This document shows positions 61,501 to 64,000 of a stretch of 64,000 nucleotides of DNA, piece by piece (positions within the stretch are counted from its first letter, which is position 1; each line of letters opens with the position of its first letter). The stretch covers positions 1,825,001-1,889,000 of the forward strand of contig JBBDHG010000011.1 in NCBI GenBank assembly GCA_037951165.1, written 5' to 3'. Under the pieces are notes generated by a model. It was not told where the DNA came from. It saw nothing but the letters and a program-made list of their open reading frames with translations, and did no database searches. Made by a program: the position numbers and the translations under genes. The DNA is from Lophius americanus. Its lineage: Eukaryota > Chordata > Actinopteri > Lophiiformes > Lophiidae.

Positions 61501-63207
61501 TAAAACACTGTTATACTCTTTTACTTTTCTCCAACTATTTTCACTATTGTACTCCTTTTGAATTATTTTATCATTCATGTAACCCCTGATCTCTGTAAAA
61601 TACTTTGGGTAGGAAGAGAAACACATTTGTGAATACTTTTTTATTTTCATGCAAAGAGAATTAAACAACATCAGTTTTACAACTAAACAAAGCAAATTAG
61701 ATAATTTATTTTCCACATCATTTCCAGCCATAGTGCTAATATGTTTCAATCAGAAAATTATTTTGAACTTCAACATCGAACCTCCAGCTCACTGTGATCA
61801 TGATATAATTTGCTGTTTTCAGTTTACGGCTGTTAGCTAATTCCCTTAAATAATAATAATAATAATAATACATTTAATTTATAATATAAAGTATGTTTAT
61901 TTGACTTACTTTTTTCCTCTTTTTTATTGAACTTAGTATCTTAAAGTTATTTTCAAAATCAAGCATGAATGATATTTTTCAAACTAATATCTACATAAAA
62001 AGCCACGTACCTCGTTCCGTTCCCCAGTTGACCCCTGAGGTGCACGTACCCCCGCCTGAGAAACAATACTGTTTAGCTTAAGCAGCTAAATGTTTACTTT
62101 GGCATTGATCATAACTGCAAAATGCAGCAAACTGATCTGCCAAAAAGAAAAGAGCAATAAATCAAAGTACTGACATTTCAAGCATGCATGTGTTAACATG
62201 CATGTGTCAACATTGTCAATAAGTGCAACAATGGTAATAGCAATGAAATTATAAAACGGTGAAAACAAGCCTGAGAAAAAGTCCAACGTAAACGGCAGAA
62301 TAAAATGTGCAGTTATTGGGATTTTGGTGTGTGGCAGCAGTCCTCGCTTCATCTTATGGCTGGTTCATTAGCCACTGTCCCGCCGAGGCTCTGCTACTTC
62401 ATGCGAAGTACTCTTGCAAGAAAACAGAAAAATACGGGCCATTTCACAATAGTAGGCTTCATCCCTGACTTTGTGAGCAACACTTGCCCACATGCTGGGA
62501 TTTATCCAACGTATGGCAGCTGCAGGAAGTCAGTTCAGTGCAGAGATTGACGCCTTTTAGTTCTCGCTGCAGAAATACCCTGTAAGGTTCCCTCTAAAGA
62601 TTCTTTGAGCCCAACCACCTGAGGCGAATGGTGCGTTCAGGAAAATGAATTGCCAGAATGAGAAAGTAAATGGCTCCATATAGTATAACATTCCATTATG
62701 GATGTGGGTTTTGTCTAGGAGGACGAACAGAATCACGGCTACGTTGTTTTTCACTTTCGGGAGACCCCTGGCTAATGACGGCTCCAGCTCAAGCTTTCAT
62801 TAAGGATGTCCATGAATCCATGTTTTGGGGTCAACATTTACATGTTTTATACGCTCTAAATGAATGAGTTCCTCATGGATGCTCTCTAGGCCCCCACTGT
62901 TCCACTGAGGTTTCTCTGAGGGAGTAAATCTTTGATTTCTCTCGGAAATTAACACTTCTGGGGCTAATTAATTCGTCAAAACACTGCAGTCACCTGCCTT
63001 AATGTACCATTGGTTGGTGGAACTTCGCAATCTGTTTTTCTACTCATTGTGTCTCTTATCGTGATGAAGCATAAGAAAATACATGTAAATTGGTGAATAT
63101 TGTCCCTTTTTAGTCGTACTCATCATTTAAGCCAAACCATTACTGTGATTTGGCAAGTTAGGCATAATATTGGCCAAATATAGCCAGATGGCTAAATCTG
63201 AAACATC
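61501..63207. other. Unassigned intronic DNA
   Basis: No gene recognised apart from the AAT-tailed LINE end listed within. Confidence 0.4.
61848..61888 (-). mobile_element. AAT-tailed LINE 3' end, severely truncated
   Basis: AAT run joined to ACATTTAATTTATAATA, the same junction as at 19546-19585. Confidence 0.5.
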
Positions 63208-63370
63208 CGATTACCTGCCTGGATTTGTTTTTCTGTCCGTCTGGCTGGCTGGCTGGATTACTCAAAAAGTTTTCAACAGATTTTGATCATCTTTTTTTTT
63301 GGAGAGGTGGAGTATGGCCCCAGGAACAGTGCTTTAGATTTTTCTTGCAGAGATGCAGATCACTATGTTT
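63208..63370 (+). repeat. Fragment of another interspersed fish repeat
   Basis: CTGTCCGTCTGGCTGGCTGG, ATTACTCAAAAAGTTTTCAA, ATTTTGATCATC, then GGAGAGGTGGAGTATGGCCC. It resembles a common fish repeat built on ATTACGCAAAAACTACTGG followed by GATTTTxATxAAACTTGGTGG. It is similar in phrasing to R1 but a distinct family. Confidence 0.5.
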
Positions 63371-63623
63371 TTGAAGGATTTTTAACCCTTTTGGGATACG
63401 CTGTAAAAAAAAAAAAAAATCTTTAGAGGATACAAATAATCAAGGCTACATAATGTAATAGATTAGAATGTTTTCGTTTTCACACGTTATGACATATTTT
63501 TTGTAAAAAAAACAAACAAAAAACATTTGGCCCAAATATGATTCTTATGAATGAAATCATACACTTCATTAAATTTGCTTCTTTAAGCCTTTTTATTGGG
63601 TTTCTCATCTAACGTTGGCCACA

Positions 63624-64000
63624 TTAATAATAATAATTATAATAATAATAATAATAGATTTTATTTATAACGCACTTTACATTTGGATCAAATCTCAAAG
63701 TGCTACAAGGTAAAAGCGGATAAATACATCAATAACAAAAATATAATTATAATAATATCAAAATATTAGTAAAACAAGAGGCAATAGGTTCTGTTAAAAA
63801 AGGGACGTTTTAAGTCCTGTTTTTAAAAGTCTCAGTCGTCTGTGGAGCCCTCAGATGGTCAGGGAGGGCATTCCACTGATGAGGGGCAGCAGAACAGAAG
63901 GCCCGATCACCCATGGTGCTGAGCTTAGTCCGGGGAAGGAGGAGGCGGTATGAGTGGGTAGAACGAAGGGATCGTGTTGAGGTCAGTGGGGTGAGTAGTT
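63624..64000 (-). mobile_element. LINE 3' region, antisense, with AAT tail
   Basis: AAT repeats (63624-63657) then TTTTATTTATAACGCACTTT, CTCAAAGTGCTACAAGG, AGGGAGGGCATTCCACTGAT and GGCCCGATCACCCATGGTGC. This is a common 3' region of a fish LINE read in antisense. It continues past the window end. Confidence 0.6.

Larger units (their letters stand above)
59189..64000 (+). other. Start of the next cadherin intron, running off the window
   Basis: Begins with GTGGGT directly after the EC2 exon. It holds a TGGA microsatellite, a widespread fish repeat, an RT fragment, an R1 copy, AAT-tailed LINE 3' ends and unassigned DNA. The exon that should complete EC2 was not seen, so the intron is at least 4.8 kb. 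Confidence 0.8.

Overview
The window looks like chromosomal DNA from a teleost (ray-finned) fish. It is AT-leaning and full of short microsatellites. It carries decayed Tc1/mariner-type transposons, L2/CR1-type LINE fragments, another LINE's 3' tail and small non-autonomous DNA elements of kinds common in bony fish. There is no operon-like organisation, and nearly all open frames are short chance frames. Family names for repeats come from recognising the sequence by eye, not from a database search.

Only one gene can be supported: a classical type II cadherin on the plus strand, seen through two exons. The first (43169-43463, 295 bp) encodes most of the first extracellular cadherin domain and the EC1-EC2 linker. 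The second (59069-59188, 120 bp) encodes the start of EC2. Both have good splice sites, phases that join cleanly, and an intact frame. The sequence most resembles cadherin-7, though CDH7, CDH18, CDH20 and CDH12 are close relatives. The exon with the signal peptide, prodomain and EC1 adhesive tryptophans, and the exon completing EC2, were not found. So 1-43168 is probably a very large upstream intron, 43464-59068 is a 15.6 kb intron, and 59189-64000 is the start of the next intron.

The introns hold layers of transposon debris. A non-coding interspersed repeat, here called R1, occurs about fourteen times in both orientations (first near 2 kb, last near 61 kb). It has a constant end, an internal module of roughly 150 bp present once or twice, and a small hairpin at the other end in some copies. 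Tc1-like remnants lie at 8-10, 25.5, 28.7-29.5, 32.9, 34.4, 40.3 and 56.2 kb. Two of them are interrupted by the same LINE 3' tail and one possibly by an R1 copy, which gives relative insertion ages. L2/CR1-like reverse transcriptase remnants lie at 1.1-1.6, 13.9-14.4, 45.9-47.3 and 60.6-61.0 kb; the one at 46 kb is framed by inverted R1 copies. A perfect 29-bp-arm palindrome lies at 20.93-21.0 kb.

No tRNA, rRNA, CRISPR array, intact transposase or intact polymerase was seen. No new biochemical system is evident; the most plausibly undescribed item is R1.
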